Position numbers and translations under genes: made by a program
Shown: piece by piece, positions 9,193-18,835 of the stretch
Position numbering within the stretch: position 1 is the stretch's first letter
Layout of the letters: each line of letters begins with the position of its first letter
The notes under the pieces: generated by a model
What the model saw: the letters and a program-made list of their open reading frames with translations, nothing else
Database searches by the model: none
Told to the model about the DNA's origin: nothing
Source of the DNA: Belliella buryatensis
GTDB lineage: Bacteria > Bacteroidota > Bacteroidia > Cytophagales > Cyclobacteriaceae
Reading direction: 5' to 3'
NCBI RefSeq assembly: GCF_900188245.1
Contig: NZ_FZOK01000004.1
Span: forward strand, 124,001 to 188,000
DNA length: 64,000 bases

Positions 9193-11409
9193 CTAATCTT
9201 TTTCAGCCTTTTCACTATCTTTTTTATTGAAATGCCTTTCATAAAACTCAAAAATCCTATTCCAATGATCGTGAAAATCGCTTTCATCTGAAGCAGCACC
9301 AGCACCATGACCACCATTGAGATAATTAACCCAAACTACATCTTTACCAAGTCTTCGCATGGCATAGTATAACTCACGAGAATTGGTGCCAGGTACATTC
9401 CAATCACCTTCACCAGTCATGATCATGTGAGGGGTTTTGATCCTATCAGCATAAAGCACTGCTGTAGTAGCAAGGTACTTCAAAGGTTCATCCCAGAGGG
9501 TACCTCCTATCCTATCTTGTCCATATTCAGCAGCCGTATAGTTTCTCGTTCCGATCTTCGGACTGTCACCTAAAAAGCTGATGATATTGACTTTTCCAGA
9601 AATATTGATAGCTGCTGCAAACCTATCCGTCTGTGTGATCAGTAATGATGTTGCATACCCACCATAACTTCCCCCTTGTACACCCACTTTGTCATTATCT
9701 ACCTTGCCTTCATCCACAAGTTTATTGATCGCAGCCGTGATCCCTTTTACCCAAGCCTCCCCTGGATAACCCATTTCCAAATCCACAGAAGGACGAAGTG
9801 CAAAGTATCCTTGGTTTGCGAAAAGATTCATATTTCTATTGTAGCCATTAGCAAAGAACGTTTCATAAACCTCACATACAAGCGGATATTTTATCCCTTC
9901 TTCATAATCTACAGGGTAATATAAGATCCCTTTCATTTCTTTACCATCTACATTTCTGTAAGAGATCAATTCTGATCGAGTCATCTTTTTATCAGCAAGC
10001 CATGGATTGAGATTGGTCAGGGGTTTCATTTCTTTAAATGTCCAATCTGTCACAACCAAATCACCTGGCATGTCTCCATCGGACAGATTGAGAATGATTT
10101 TATCTGATTTTTTAGGCCTTTGGAGTCCGCTATACAGTCTATGGTCAATAATCAAATCCTCCATTTTCTTTTCTCGTAAGTCGTAGCGTACAAACCCTCT
10201 TCTCCACACATCCTTTTCGCTATATGAAAAATAGAGATACCTCTCATCATCCGACCAATTGGCTAAACTTAAACTAGGAGCCTTTTCCTTATCCTCAGGA
10301 AATTCATAGACCAATTCTAAATTTTCGCCCTGAGCATCTACCAACCAGTATCCTTTATCCGAACTTAGTAGCAATTTCCCTTCAGAAGGTGACCAAGAAT
10401 TAACCGAAAACTTCACTTCCTTTTTCTTTTCCTCATCTGTATAAGCTTTGCCTTTGGTAAGATTCTTTGCATCATCTTGACCAAGCGTCTGAACATATAC
10501 ATAGCCTGAATCCACCCAAGCAAATTTTGCTTTGCTATCAGACCAGTTGAAATTTCTTCTTTGCTTGTTCTTCTTATATAGGATAAGCGTAGAGTCCAGG
10601 TCACTCAATTGCTTATACGCCACCTGATATTCTGTGCCTTCATTTCTTACATAGGAAGTTTTCAAGGGAAAAGTCTCATTAAAAATTAAAAACTGATTAT
10701 CATCAGAAAGATAAACTCCTCCATAATTGGATTCTGGAAGTAACTCTTGTGGAATTCCCGTTACTAAATCAACACGCAATACTCTAGTTAGGGAATTGGT
10801 ATTTCTAATTTCATCCCATTTCAGAAAAGGTTTATTGCTATCATAAACTACTACCGGGCCTTTGGTAGCTTCATTGTATAGTTCCATGGCTCTATCTAGC
10901 CAATCACTTGCGCGAGCATGGACCATCAAGGCTTTACCGTCGGGAGTCCAAGTCAAATTAGAATTGGCAAGCAATGGATTCCCACCAATTTTCACTTCTT
11001 TGATTCGCTTTTTAGCCACTTCATAAATCATCAAATGAAGTTTCTCTCCCTTTTGCTCTAAAAAAGCCAATTCTTTTGAATCAGGAGACCATGCAAAAGA
11101 TGTTACCTGAGATTGAGCTCGATAAGAATACATCATCGTTCCCGAATTGACATCCATGATGACAAAGTCTCCCGGGAAAACATTGATGTATGATGGGTCT
11201 TGAAATCTAAAGTGATCTACACCAAATCTTGATCTTCCATCTGCAATGATGCCAGCGAGATATCTTCCGTCATCCGATAATGTAGTATTACTAATTGATT
11301 TAACATTGATTGCATCTGATACTGTGAAGTTGGATTTCTGTGCTAGTGTAATGCTTGCAAAGCATAATAAAATCACAAGAAAAGGTAATTTTAAGTAAGT
11401 GTTTTTCAT
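9193..11409 (-). CDS. S9 family (prolyl oligopeptidase-type) peptidase
   Basis: A 738-residue exported serine peptidase. A signal peptide (to about residue 23, ending TLAQ) is followed by an N-terminal beta-propeller (about 40-470) and an alpha/beta-hydrolase domain. The triad is visible: Ser581 in GGSYGG, Asp669 in GEGDWNVPG and His701 in NGGHG. It resembles the dipeptidyl/acylaminoacyl peptidase branch, which cleaves short peptides in the periplasm. It ends in a Lys/Glu-rich tail. It forms a single-gene unit on the minus strand. Confidence 0.9.
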   Translation of the reverse strand: MKNTYLKLPFLVILLCFASITLAQKSNFTVSDAINVKSISNTTLSDDGRYLAGIIADGRSRFGVDHFRFQDPSYINVFPGDFVIMDVNSGTMMYSYRAQSQVTSFAWSPDSKELAFLEQKGEKLHLMIYEVAKKRIKEVKIGGNPLLANSNLTWTPDGKALMVHARASDWLDRAMELYNEATKGPVVVYDSNKPFLKWDEIRNTNSLTRVLRVDLVTGIPQELLPESNYGGVYLSDDNQFLIFNETFPLKTSYVRNEGTEYQVAYKQLSDLDSTLILYKKNKQRRNFNWSDSKAKFAWVDSGYVYVQTLGQDDAKNLTKGKAYTDEEKKKEVKFSVNSWSPSEGKLLLSSDKGYWLVDAQGENLELVYEFPEDKEKAPSLSLANWSDDERYLYFSYSEKDVWRRGFVRYDLREKKMEDLIIDHRLYSGLQRPKKSDKIILNLSDGDMPGDLVVTDWTFKEMKPLTNLNPWLADKKMTRSELISYRNVDGKEMKGILYYPVDYEEGIKYPLVCEVYETFFANGYNRNMNLFANQGYFALRPSVDLEMGYPGEAWVKGITAAINKLVDEGKVDNDKVGVQGGSYGGYATSLLITQTDRFAAAINISGKVNIISFLGDSPKIGTRNYTAAEYGQDRIGGTLWDEPLKYLATTAVLYADRIKTPHMIMTGEGDWNVPGTNSRELYYAMRRLGKDVVWVNYLNGGHGAGAASDESDFHDHWNRIFEFYERHFNKKDSEKAEKD

Positions 11410-11645
11410 AGGACGATTATTGATTGAACACTTAAATTAAAAATCTTAAGATAAATAATAGCATAAACCTGCATTCAAAACTGTTTTGAGAAAAAATAAA
11501 AAACTTCCAATCGATTAATTAGTGATTATAACTAAATGATATTATGTTAGATGCTCCAAATGTTCAAATTTATTCTTCCAATCTTGATATTTTTGAATAT
11601 TCTTAGTCGTAACTTTAATCAAGCAATCTAACAGTCCTAAGATTT

Positions 11646-13034
11646 ATGAAATCTCTTTTAAGTTTTAAAATTCTTTCTATTTCGCTATTATTTATAATGC
11701 TATTCAATAGTCCTGTATCGGCTCAAGGTGTCTACACTGCAAGGGGGTACTGGGAAGAGTCAAATAAAAGTACCTACAAACAAATCAAGCTAAAGCAGGT
11801 GGTAGGAGATGCCTTGACAGCAGATGAAGAAACCTATCTCAACGATTTTGAAGTATTTTTAGCTAACTATTATGAAAAAATGTCCTCAGATGAAAGGGCT
11901 AAATACGAAAGAATGCGATTTCAGTGGGATAGAGAAATTTCTGAGCAAAAAAAAGAAGTCAAGTCTCAATCAGATGATTTTGAATGGAGAGGTGTAGACA
12001 GGGCATTGAATATAGGATATGGACTTTATTACGGGGCAAGTATGGTGTCCCTTTTGGAAATTGATAACGCAGGTGTAGTCGGTATTCCATTGGTTATGGG
12101 AGGACTATGGGCCATGGGGCCAATCATCAATCCCAAGAAGTACGAGAACATTGATAGATCGGTAGTTAGAGCAAGTAATGCAGGGAAATTTCTAGGTCTG
12201 ATATATGGTGGATCATTGGGTCTAATAGCTGCCGGAGGTAGTAATTCTTCAAATGAAGGAAAAGCAGCTTTTATCATGTCATCCGTTGGAAGTATTACGC
12301 TAGGAGAAGTTGCCTTCCAAATGCAGAAAAAAAGAAATTATTCCGATGGCCACATTGAAATCATGAGGCATCATGGTGTACTGGGAGCTTATACTGGTAT
12401 TTCTATCATAGCTGCTGCTCAAGCAGAAACAGGAAGACCTTATGGTATTGGAGCATTATTAGGTAGTGGTGCAGGCTTAGCAATTGGAAACATCGCCTCA
12501 AGAAATTATGCATACACAAGAGGTGATGGCAGGTATGCGACGAATATGAGTAGTGTTGGAATTGGAATTGGATTCGCGATTTCTAGCCAAATAGCAATGA
12601 ACAATGATGCAGAAGCAGGATTATTCCTCATACCTGCTGGACTCGGAATTATAGGTACGATAGTCGGTCAAAGAAATACGCAAGGTGTAAATCTGACCAA
12701 CAGGCAAGGTAGCACCATTAATTATGCATCGGGGGGTGCTGCTTTATTAGGCTTAGGGATTTCAGCAATTTTCCAAACAGAATCTCCAGCTGTAATTTTT
12801 GGTTTAGCATCGGGTTTTGCTTTAGCTACACAAGAAATACTTTTTGCTAAATATAAAAACGAGAACATGAACCTAGAACTATCTAGGACAAACAAAGAAA
12901 AAGGTATTAATTATTCACTTAATTTTCGTCCAGAAAACTATATCCTAAATCAAAAACTACAAGCAGGTGCAACAATATTTAGCAATTACGCTTTACTTTC
13001 TAATCCAATAGTAAATTTTAATCTAAAGTTTTAA
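11646..13034 (+). CDS. Exported protein of unknown function, Gly/Ala-rich
   Basis: I do not recognise this 462-residue protein. It begins with a signal peptide (to about residue 27, PVSAQ), followed by a charged helical stretch (about 45-120). The rest is a long series of Gly/Ala/Ile-rich hydrophobic segments (for example GIGALLGSGAGLAIGNIA) broken by short polar turns. The last 70 residues are polar and beta-like, ending in NFNLKF, an aromatic C-terminus reminiscent of outer-membrane proteins. The Gly-rich segments could be membrane helices or hairpins. The gene overlaps the convergent maleylacetate reductase stop by 4 bp. Confidence 0.7.
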   Translation: MKSLLSFKILSISLLFIMLFNSPVSAQGVYTARGYWEESNKSTYKQIKLKQVVGDALTADEETYLNDFEVFLANYYEKMSSDERAKYERMRFQWDREISEQKKEVKSQSDDFEWRGVDRALNIGYGLYYGASMVSLLEIDNAGVVGIPLVMGGLWAMGPIINPKKYENIDRSVVRASNAGKFLGLIYGGSLGLIAAGGSNSSNEGKAAFIMSSVGSITLGEVAFQMQKKRNYSDGHIEIMRHHGVLGAYTGISIIAAAQAETGRPYGIGALLGSGAGLAIGNIASRNYAYTRGDGRYATNMSSVGIGIGFAISSQIAMNNDAEAGLFLIPAGLGIIGTIVGQRNTQGVNLTNRQGSTINYASGGAALLGLGISAIFQTESPAVIFGLASGFALATQEILFAKYKNENMNLELSRTNKEKGINYSLNFRPENYILNQKLQAGATIFSNYALLSNPIVNFNLKF

Positions 13035-14077
13035 AAAGCTTTTGTAAGCATCTGAATTAATTTATCCCTATCCATCGGAGCTGGATTGGGATAAGTCATA
13101 GCCATCAGATAATCTACAGCTTTTGTAATGTCTTCTTGCTTTAATCCAAGACCTTGTAGGTCATATGCTACTCCAAGGTTCTCTTGCAAATCCCTAATTA
13201 TGGATGGTGGATGTCCGAAACCAAATGCTTCATTATACAGGTTCTGCTGCAAGTCATCTAAGTATTCCCATTGGTATTCAAGCACATAAGGTAATAGCAA
13301 GGTGTGAATATGTGAATGTTCTAATCCAAAATTCCCTCCCAATACATGCGCCGCTTTATGATGTAATCCCATACTTACTTCACAAAGCACCTTACCTCCA
13401 ATGTAAGCTCCAAACAACAATTCTTGATTGATCTCTGGTGTCAGAACTCCTTTCTTTTTCAACTCTTTCAAGCCACTATAAAGTTTGGATAATCCAAGAG
13501 ACGTCAAGTTGTCAGTAATAGGATTACCTTCTATTGAATATACGGCTTCCACCAAGTGCGCCATGGCATTGAAGGCAGAAGGGATAGCCAATTCCAAAGG
13601 CATCCCTAGAGAAAGATATGGATCAAATATGACGAACTTGGGGTGCACCCGATCGTCTCTTTTGACTGTCTTAACACCATCATGACTGATTCCATAGATA
13701 TTAGTCATCTCTGATCCAGAATATGTACTTGGAGCAGCCCATAGCTCCGTCTCTATTTCTAAAACCAATGCCTTTCCTAATCCAATCGCTGATCCACCAC
13801 CCAAGCAAAAAATGATATCAGGTTTTTTATCTACGAAAAAGCTTTTTGCCTCATCTACCAAAGACATCGGTACATGCTGAGCAACCTTATCGAAATGAAA
13901 AACGGCCTCAACCCTATCCAGTTTGGCTATTTCATTTACCAATTCGGCATTTCTCTTGCTGGCAATTACGCCTAGTTTAATAGACTTCCCCTCTGGAAAA
14001 TTATCCTGAATTGCTTCCAAGGTGCGCTTACCAAAGACGACTTTAACTGCATGTGTCTTATAACTAAATGGATTCAT
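13031..14077 (-). CDS. Maleylacetate reductase (iron-containing alcohol dehydrogenase family)
   Basis: A 348-residue protein of the iron-containing alcohol dehydrogenase superfamily. The nucleotide-binding segment GGGSAIGLGK is near residue 95. The pattern STYSGSEMTNIYGI and the metal-site segment GLHHKAAHVLGG with EHSHIHTLLLPY are typical of maleylacetate reductases, which reduce maleylacetate to 3-oxoadipate with NAD(P)H. The next gene upstream on the same strand is a ring-cleaving dioxygenase of the kind that opens hydroquinones, so the pair supports a hydroquinone-to-3-oxoadipate route. A gamma-hydroxymuconic semialdehyde dehydrogenase, the step between them, is not visible in the window. 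Confidence 0.82.
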   Translation of the reverse strand: MNPFSYKTHAVKVVFGKRTLEAIQDNFPEGKSIKLGVIASKRNAELVNEIAKLDRVEAVFHFDKVAQHVPMSLVDEAKSFFVDKKPDIIFCLGGGSAIGLGKALVLEIETELWAAPSTYSGSEMTNIYGISHDGVKTVKRDDRVHPKFVIFDPYLSLGMPLELAIPSAFNAMAHLVEAVYSIEGNPITDNLTSLGLSKLYSGLKELKKKGVLTPEINQELLFGAYIGGKVLCEVSMGLHHKAAHVLGGNFGLEHSHIHTLLLPYVLEYQWEYLDDLQQNLYNEAFGFGHPPSIIRDLQENLGVAYDLQGLGLKQEDITKAVDYLMAMTYPNPAPMDRDKLIQMLTKAF

Positions 14078-14105
14078 AGATTTGGTTTTGGTGATTAACT
14101 AAATT

Positions 14106-14146
14106 CATTCTAGAAAATTCTTCATGTAAAAGAATTTTCTAGAATG
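14106..14146. promoter_or_regulatory. Long perfect hairpin between two catabolic genes
   Basis: CATTCTAGAAAATTCTT at 14106-14122 is perfectly inverted at 14130-14146, giving a 17-bp stem with a 7-nt loop. It lies in the short gap between the ring-cleaving dioxygenase and maleylacetate reductase genes, both on the minus strand. It has no following T-run, so it is more likely an mRNA stability or processing element, or a binding site, than a plain terminator. Confidence 0.5.
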
Positions 14147-14161
14147 ATGATGAGGAGGACA

Positions 14162-15139
14162 TCAAACCTGTAAATACTTAGGAAGAACAATTTCTTCTAA
14201 AGGCTTCACAATCTCCTCTCTTCTGTGTTCAAATACAGGAGGTAGTAGCAATTGGTGTCCAAGCAAGTTCTCTTCTTCATCTATGGCAAATCCAATATCT
14301 GAAGTAGCAAACTCAAACAAAGCTCCGGAAGGAGTCCTATTGTAAATTGAGTGGAAATAATTTCTATCCTTAAGCTCAGTCACATCTGTGTAGCCAAATC
14401 CCTCAATATAAGCTTTCAACTCAAGGTTGTGCTCGTCTTTGGCTGTAGCGAAAGCAATGTGATGTGGAATTCCAACAGCAAAGGTCCAAGAGCCTTGCTC
14501 CATATCAGGCACATGATGCAATTCTATAGTTCTCTGAGCACCACCATCTTTGATGTGGTATCTATGGAAGTCCCCGTCTTGACCTACTTTGCTAAAGTTG
14601 AGCACTTTGGTTAGATAAAAGTCCATTTCGATGATATCTCTTGAGCGGATGGTCGCGCCAAATAGCCCTCTAATGCCATTCTCTTTAGAAATCTCCTCAG
14701 TTTCCCATGCATTTCTATTGTCATTATCGCAACCTACCACAGCCATCCCAATCCCTGATCTATCTTCAAAAGTGATCATTTTATCTCCGAATCTTTCGAT
14801 GATTCCAGAGTGAGGGACATTGTGCTTATTGAGGTGCTTTACCCAGAACTCTAGTGAAGCAGTGGGTACAGAGAAGGAAGATGTCTCGATTTGGCCAGAA
14901 CCTTTTCTGCCGTAGACACCGGCTTTTTTGAACGGAAAAGTAGTCCATACAGAACCAACTTCGGCATCTGCATTGGCATAGTACAAGTGATAAATACTGG
15001 CTGCTCCGTCAAACAGTACCGTTTGCTTGATCATGCGCATGCCCAATACTTGGGTCACAAAGTCAATATCTTCTTGGGCAGAGCCCACACTCACAGTCAA
15101 GTGGTGCAGCCCTGTAATGTAATCAGCAGGATTATTCAT
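14162..15139 (-). CDS. Ring-cleaving dioxygenase, glyoxalase/VOC family (MhqO/LinE-like)
   Basis: I chose the ATG at 15139 (protein starting MNNPADYITGLHHLTVSVG; about 325 aa), since the 13 residues of the longer frame from 15178 do not look native. Two vicinal-oxygen-chelate halves are visible: the first begins GLHHLTVSVG, the second near GIRGLFGATIRSRD. Candidate iron ligands are the His of HHLTV, the His of GIPHHIAF and a late Glu (GALFEFAT). Members open hydroquinone or similar aromatic rings, or act as quinone-stress enzymes. The adjacent maleylacetate reductase favours a catabolic role on a hydroquinone-type ring. Confidence 0.82.
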   Translation of the reverse strand: MNNPADYITGLHHLTVSVGSAQEDIDFVTQVLGMRMIKQTVLFDGAASIYHLYYANADAEVGSVWTTFPFKKAGVYGRKGSGQIETSSFSVPTASLEFWVKHLNKHNVPHSGIIERFGDKMITFEDRSGIGMAVVGCDNDNRNAWETEEISKENGIRGLFGATIRSRDIIEMDFYLTKVLNFSKVGQDGDFHRYHIKDGGAQRTIELHHVPDMEQGSWTFAVGIPHHIAFATAKDEHNLELKAYIEGFGYTDVTELKDRNYFHSIYNRTPSGALFEFATSDIGFAIDEEENLLGHQLLLPPVFEHRREEIVKPLEEIVLPKYLQV

Positions 15140-15265
15140 GGATTTATGGGTTTTGTTATTAACTAAAATACTTAACACAGAAACCCTCCAAATTTTTTCA
15201 ATGTTTCAAATTCCAGATGATTTATTGAGGTTAATCTGCTTTTATTAATCTAGATTAACAATTCA

Positions 15266-15865
15266 TCACTTTCCTGATAGCTTTTTTCTTAGGTTACTCA
15301 AAAATACTGGCGTAATTCCAAGATAAGAAGCAATGCATTTTTGAGGAACTATCAATTCTAGCTTTGGATAATTTTTCAGAAAGGTTAGGTACTTTTGTTC
15401 AGCTGAAAAAGAAATATTCCTTATGATTCTTTTCTGATGGCTGATCAGAGAGTTTTGAAAAAGGATTCTAAAATACCGCTCAAAATTGGGACTAAATGCA
15501 CATAGCAGATCAAAATTCTCCTTGTTCCAAGTCAATACTTCCACATCAGTCATTGCTTTAATTGAATATATGGATGGTTCATTATTCATAAAGCTATTCA
15601 AATCACCAGTCCACCAATTATCTATGCCAAATTGGATCACATGTCTGAAATCTCCTTCATCAATGTAGGAAGTCATCAAACAACCTTGCTTGATCAAAAT
15701 AAAAGGGCTGCTCTCTTTTCCTTTATGAACCAACGTTTGATTCTTCTTGAAAGTAGCTAATTCACCCAATTCAAAAAAATTATCCAACTCTTCATCAGAA
15801 AAAGTCACATATTTGGTTAGATTGTTGATTATAGAGGTGTTTTGGACGCTGTCTTTATTGATCAT
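15266..15865 (-). CDS. Crp/Fnr-family transcriptional regulator
   Basis: About 199 residues from the ATG at 15865, the usual length for the Bacteroidota Crp family; a longer frame to 15931 would overlap the methyltransferase by 25 bp. Residues about 20-130 form the cyclic-nucleotide-binding-like beta barrel (FKKNQTLVHKGKESSPFILIKQGCL). The C-terminus carries the helix-turn-helix (QKCIASYLGITPVFLSNLRKKL). Such proteins activate or repress nearby promoters in response to an often unknown ligand. It lies on the same strand and directly upstream of the ring-cleaving dioxygenase, so it may control that pair; this is inference from position only. Confidence 0.85.
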   Translation of the reverse strand: MINKDSVQNTSIINNLTKYVTFSDEELDNFFELGELATFKKNQTLVHKGKESSPFILIKQGCLMTSYIDEGDFRHVIQFGIDNWWTGDLNSFMNNEPSIYSIKAMTDVEVLTWNKENFDLLCAFSPNFERYFRILFQNSLISHQKRIIRNISFSAEQKYLTFLKNYPKLELIVPQKCIASYLGITPVFLSNLRKKLSGK

Positions 15866-15906
15866 ATGATTTTGAAGATAGGTTTTTTGAAGGACTAAAA
15901 AAACTT

Positions 15907-16458
15907 CTATTTTGTTTCTGGAATTACCCATAGGAAAAGCTTGTGCACCTTACCATCATCTCCCATAACCTCAAGGTGCTGATCTGGCTTCCAATCTCCC
16001 ATATCATAATTATGCGTTATGATTTTGGTACCTGGAGAAAGTTTTTGAAGTTTCGGCCTCAATTTTAAATTGATATCTGGAAAAAGATAGATTACTAGCA
16101 CTGTAGCTTCACTTAGTTCCAACTCAAATAAATCACCTTGAATAAAGGAAACCAAATGCGATACACCAGCCTCTTTGGCAAGTGCTTTTGATTCAGCAAC
16201 CAGCTCAGCATCTATTTCAATCCCAAAACCTTTTGTTCCAAATCTCCTTGCCGCTTCAATTGGTATCCTTCCATCACCCGAACCTAGGTCATAAACTACA
16301 TCATTTTGACTTACATCACCAAGTTTCATTATTGCATCCACCACATCTTTAGGAGTTGTTACATAAGGGACCAAATCAAAAAAATCACTCTTAATCTCTT
16401 GTCCATATGTGACAGTAGCCAAAATGCCTATCATTAAAACACTTAACAATCGTTTCAT
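15907..16458 (-). CDS. Exported class I SAM-dependent methyltransferase-like protein
   Basis: 183 residues. The first 19 (MKRLLSVLMIGILATVTYG) form a convincing Sec signal peptide. The body is a Rossmann methyltransferase fold: motif I VYDLGSGDGRIPIEAARRFG near residues 55-74, acidic ribose contact GIEID, motif II VSFIQGDLFE and strand VLVIYLFPD. These are the SAM-binding elements of class I methyltransferases. S-adenosylmethionine is a cytoplasmic cofactor, so an exported member is puzzling; either the N-terminus stays as a membrane anchor or the protein has another role. Homologues with this layout exist in other phyla, to my recollection. Substrate unknown. Confidence 0.78.
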   Translation of the reverse strand: MKRLLSVLMIGILATVTYGQEIKSDFFDLVPYVTTPKDVVDAIMKLGDVSQNDVVYDLGSGDGRIPIEAARRFGTKGFGIEIDAELVAESKALAKEAGVSHLVSFIQGDLFELELSEATVLVIYLFPDINLKLRPKLQKLSPGTKIITHNYDMGDWKPDQHLEVMGDDGKVHKLFLWVIPETK

Positions 16459-16546
16459 ATTTATCTGAGAGATTTTACAGAACTACCTTTAAATAGATTT
16501 AAATTTATACTTATTTGAATATTTTTGCCTAAACATTGACATTCAG

Positions 16547-18727
16547 ATGACTAATTCTATTTTCGTTTACTTCTCACTACTTCTGATCGCATCATTCAAT
16601 TTTGAGAGCGCTTATGCTCAAAATTCTAAAACTGAAGATATCCAACTGGCCATATCAAAATTAATTGATAGTGGGAAAACAAACGATTACGAGCTAGCAA
16701 TTCAATATAAGGATTTAGCTTTTGATTATTATCAAAATAACGAATACAATGACGCACTTTCTAATTATTTAAAAGCGATTGCAATTTTAAAAAATCAAGA
16801 CCAACCTAAAATGCTATCTGAATGTCTCCATAATGTTGGCAATCTTAGATTTTTTCTTGGGGAGTATTTATCTGCTATAGACTATTACTCCCAAGCCTTG
16901 GAAATCAGGAAAGTTCTTAATGATGAAAAAGGTATGGCCTCTGGTTACAATAACATCGCTAATGTTTATAGCAGGTTAGGCAACTATTCTCAAGCAATTG
17001 ATTATTATAACCAATCCATTGAAATCAAGGAGCAGCTCAATGATCAAAAAGGAATTACCTCAAGTTTGAAAAATATTGCCACCATCTATTACTTTCAATC
17101 TAACTATATCAATGCCTTAGAGACAAACCTGAAAGCTCTCAAAATATCAGAAGCTATACAAGATTCCCTAGGAGTTGCTTTTGTATATAACAATATGGCT
17201 TTGATCTACGAGAAGCAAGAGAAATATACTGAAGCCTTAGAATTTTATCATAAATCTTTGAGCATCAAAGAAGCCATGAATGACCTCAGAGGAATTGCAG
17301 TCACCTTACATAATATTGGTAAAATTTACGAAGTGAGGTCAGCTTTTGACTCCGCATTGTTGGTGTTAGAAAGGTCTTTAGATATTTCAAGAAAAATAGA
17401 AGATAAGGAAGGTATATCGTCCACACTTAATAGTTTGGGAATGATATATCAAAGCATAGGTGATTACAAAAATGCAGAAGAAAATTTTCTTGCTTCACTT
17501 AAAATTGACGAGGAACTCAATGACAAAAGAGGTATTCTAAGGAGTAAAAACAACCTTGGCCAATTTTATTTCAACCAAGGAAATCTTCAACTAGCTAGAA
17601 GTATGAGCGAGGCAGCCATTATACTAGGTAAAGAATTAGGGACCAAAGAAGATTTGAAAGATTCCTATTTTACACTTAGTAAAATCGACGAGAAAGAAGG
17701 GAAATTTCAAAGTGCATTACAAAACTATCAAACATTTACTGCATACCGTGACAGCTTAGACCTTTTAAATCTAGAGAACAAAACTGCCCAATTACAAGCA
17801 GAATATGAATATGACAAGCAACTTGCCATAATCAAAGCAGAACAAAAGGCAATAGATCTAGAAAATGAAAAAGAACTTCAGGCTCAAAAGTTTCAAAGAA
17901 ACATTCTTTTAGTGTATACTATGTTCATCCTTTTCGTCGCTTTTATCCTTTACAAAAATTATCAAAAACAAAGAAGAGAAAAAGAGAGGTCTGAAAAACG
18001 GTCTTTAGAACTCGAAAAAGCTAACCAAATAAAAGCAAAGATTTTTAGTATCATCGGGCATGATTTAAGAAGTCCTATCAATAGCTTACATCAATTGCTG
18101 GAACTTTATCAAAATGATCTAATGGACGAGGATGAGTTTAGAGAAGTTCTCCCTCAACTCTATAAAAATGTAGGAGGAATCATGCTTGTTTTAGATAACC
18201 TTTTGAAATGGTCCTTGGTAGAAATGAAAATGATGCAAACCAATCCAAAGAAAATTTCGCTTACCAAAAGCATCAATACTCTAAAAGATTTCTTTTCTAC
18301 ACTTACGGAGCAAAAAGGGATAGTTATCAAAGCTGAGATCGGAAATGACTCAGAAGTATTGGCAGACAACGACCAAGTACAAGTCATTTTGAGAAATCTA
18401 ATCGGAAATGCGATAAAATACTCTGTAGAAGGAGGTGAAATCTTGATTAAGACAACCTCAACTCAAGAAGAAGTGATTATCAGTGTACGGGATTGTGGTA
18501 CTGGAATGAAACCCGAGTTAGTAAAAAAGCTATTCCAAAACACATTGGTTGAAAGTAAAACTGGGACGACTGGGGAAAAGGGAACTGGACTTGGTTTGAG
18601 TCTATGTAAATATTACACTGAAGTCAATGGAGGTAGCATATGGGTAGAAAGTGAAGATGGTGTTGGAAGTACATTTTATTTTTCACTTCCTAAGGCACAA
18701 GTAACAGAAGCTATACTAGAAAAATAA
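16547..18727 (+). CDS. TPR-repeat sensor histidine kinase
   Basis: A 726-residue membrane sensor kinase. A signal peptide (ending SAYAQ, about 25 residues) is followed by roughly eight to nine tetratricopeptide repeats (about 45-400, for example GNYSQAIDYYNQSIEIKEQL), a coiled coil, one transmembrane helix at about 451-471 and a cytoplasmic kinase. HisKA has the phospho-acceptor His505 in FSIIGHDLRSPINS. The ATPase domain shows the N box (LIGNAIKYS), RDCGTGM and the G2 box GTGLGLSLCKYY. The repeat region faces the periplasm and probably binds a protein or peptide. No response regulator is next to it, so it is an orphan kinase; its signal is unknown. Confidence 0.92.
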   Translation: MTNSIFVYFSLLLIASFNFESAYAQNSKTEDIQLAISKLIDSGKTNDYELAIQYKDLAFDYYQNNEYNDALSNYLKAIAILKNQDQPKMLSECLHNVGNLRFFLGEYLSAIDYYSQALEIRKVLNDEKGMASGYNNIANVYSRLGNYSQAIDYYNQSIEIKEQLNDQKGITSSLKNIATIYYFQSNYINALETNLKALKISEAIQDSLGVAFVYNNMALIYEKQEKYTEALEFYHKSLSIKEAMNDLRGIAVTLHNIGKIYEVRSAFDSALLVLERSLDISRKIEDKEGISSTLNSLGMIYQSIGDYKNAEENFLASLKIDEELNDKRGILRSKNNLGQFYFNQGNLQLARSMSEAAIILGKELGTKEDLKDSYFTLSKIDEKEGKFQSALQNYQTFTAYRDSLDLLNLENKTAQLQAEYEYDKQLAIIKAEQKAIDLENEKELQAQKFQRNILLVYTMFILFVAFILYKNYQKQRREKERSEKRSLELEKANQIKAKIFSIIGHDLRSPINSLHQLLELYQNDLMDEDEFREVLPQLYKNVGGIMLVLDNLLKWSLVEMKMMQTNPKKISLTKSINTLKDFFSTLTEQKGIVIKAEIGNDSEVLADNDQVQVILRNLIGNAIKYSVEGGEILIKTTSTQEEVIISVRDCGTGMKPELVKKLFQNTLVESKTGTTGEKGTGLGLSLCKYYTEVNGGSIWVESEDGVGSTFYFSLPKAQVTEAILEK

Positions 18728-18835
18728 AAAACTCATAAGAAAGTATGTAATTTCATATTGGTGACTGACTTTGATCATAATTTTTAGATTTGGGAATACT
18801 TAGCTTAGCTATTGGTAAAACAAATCGCTAAAGAG

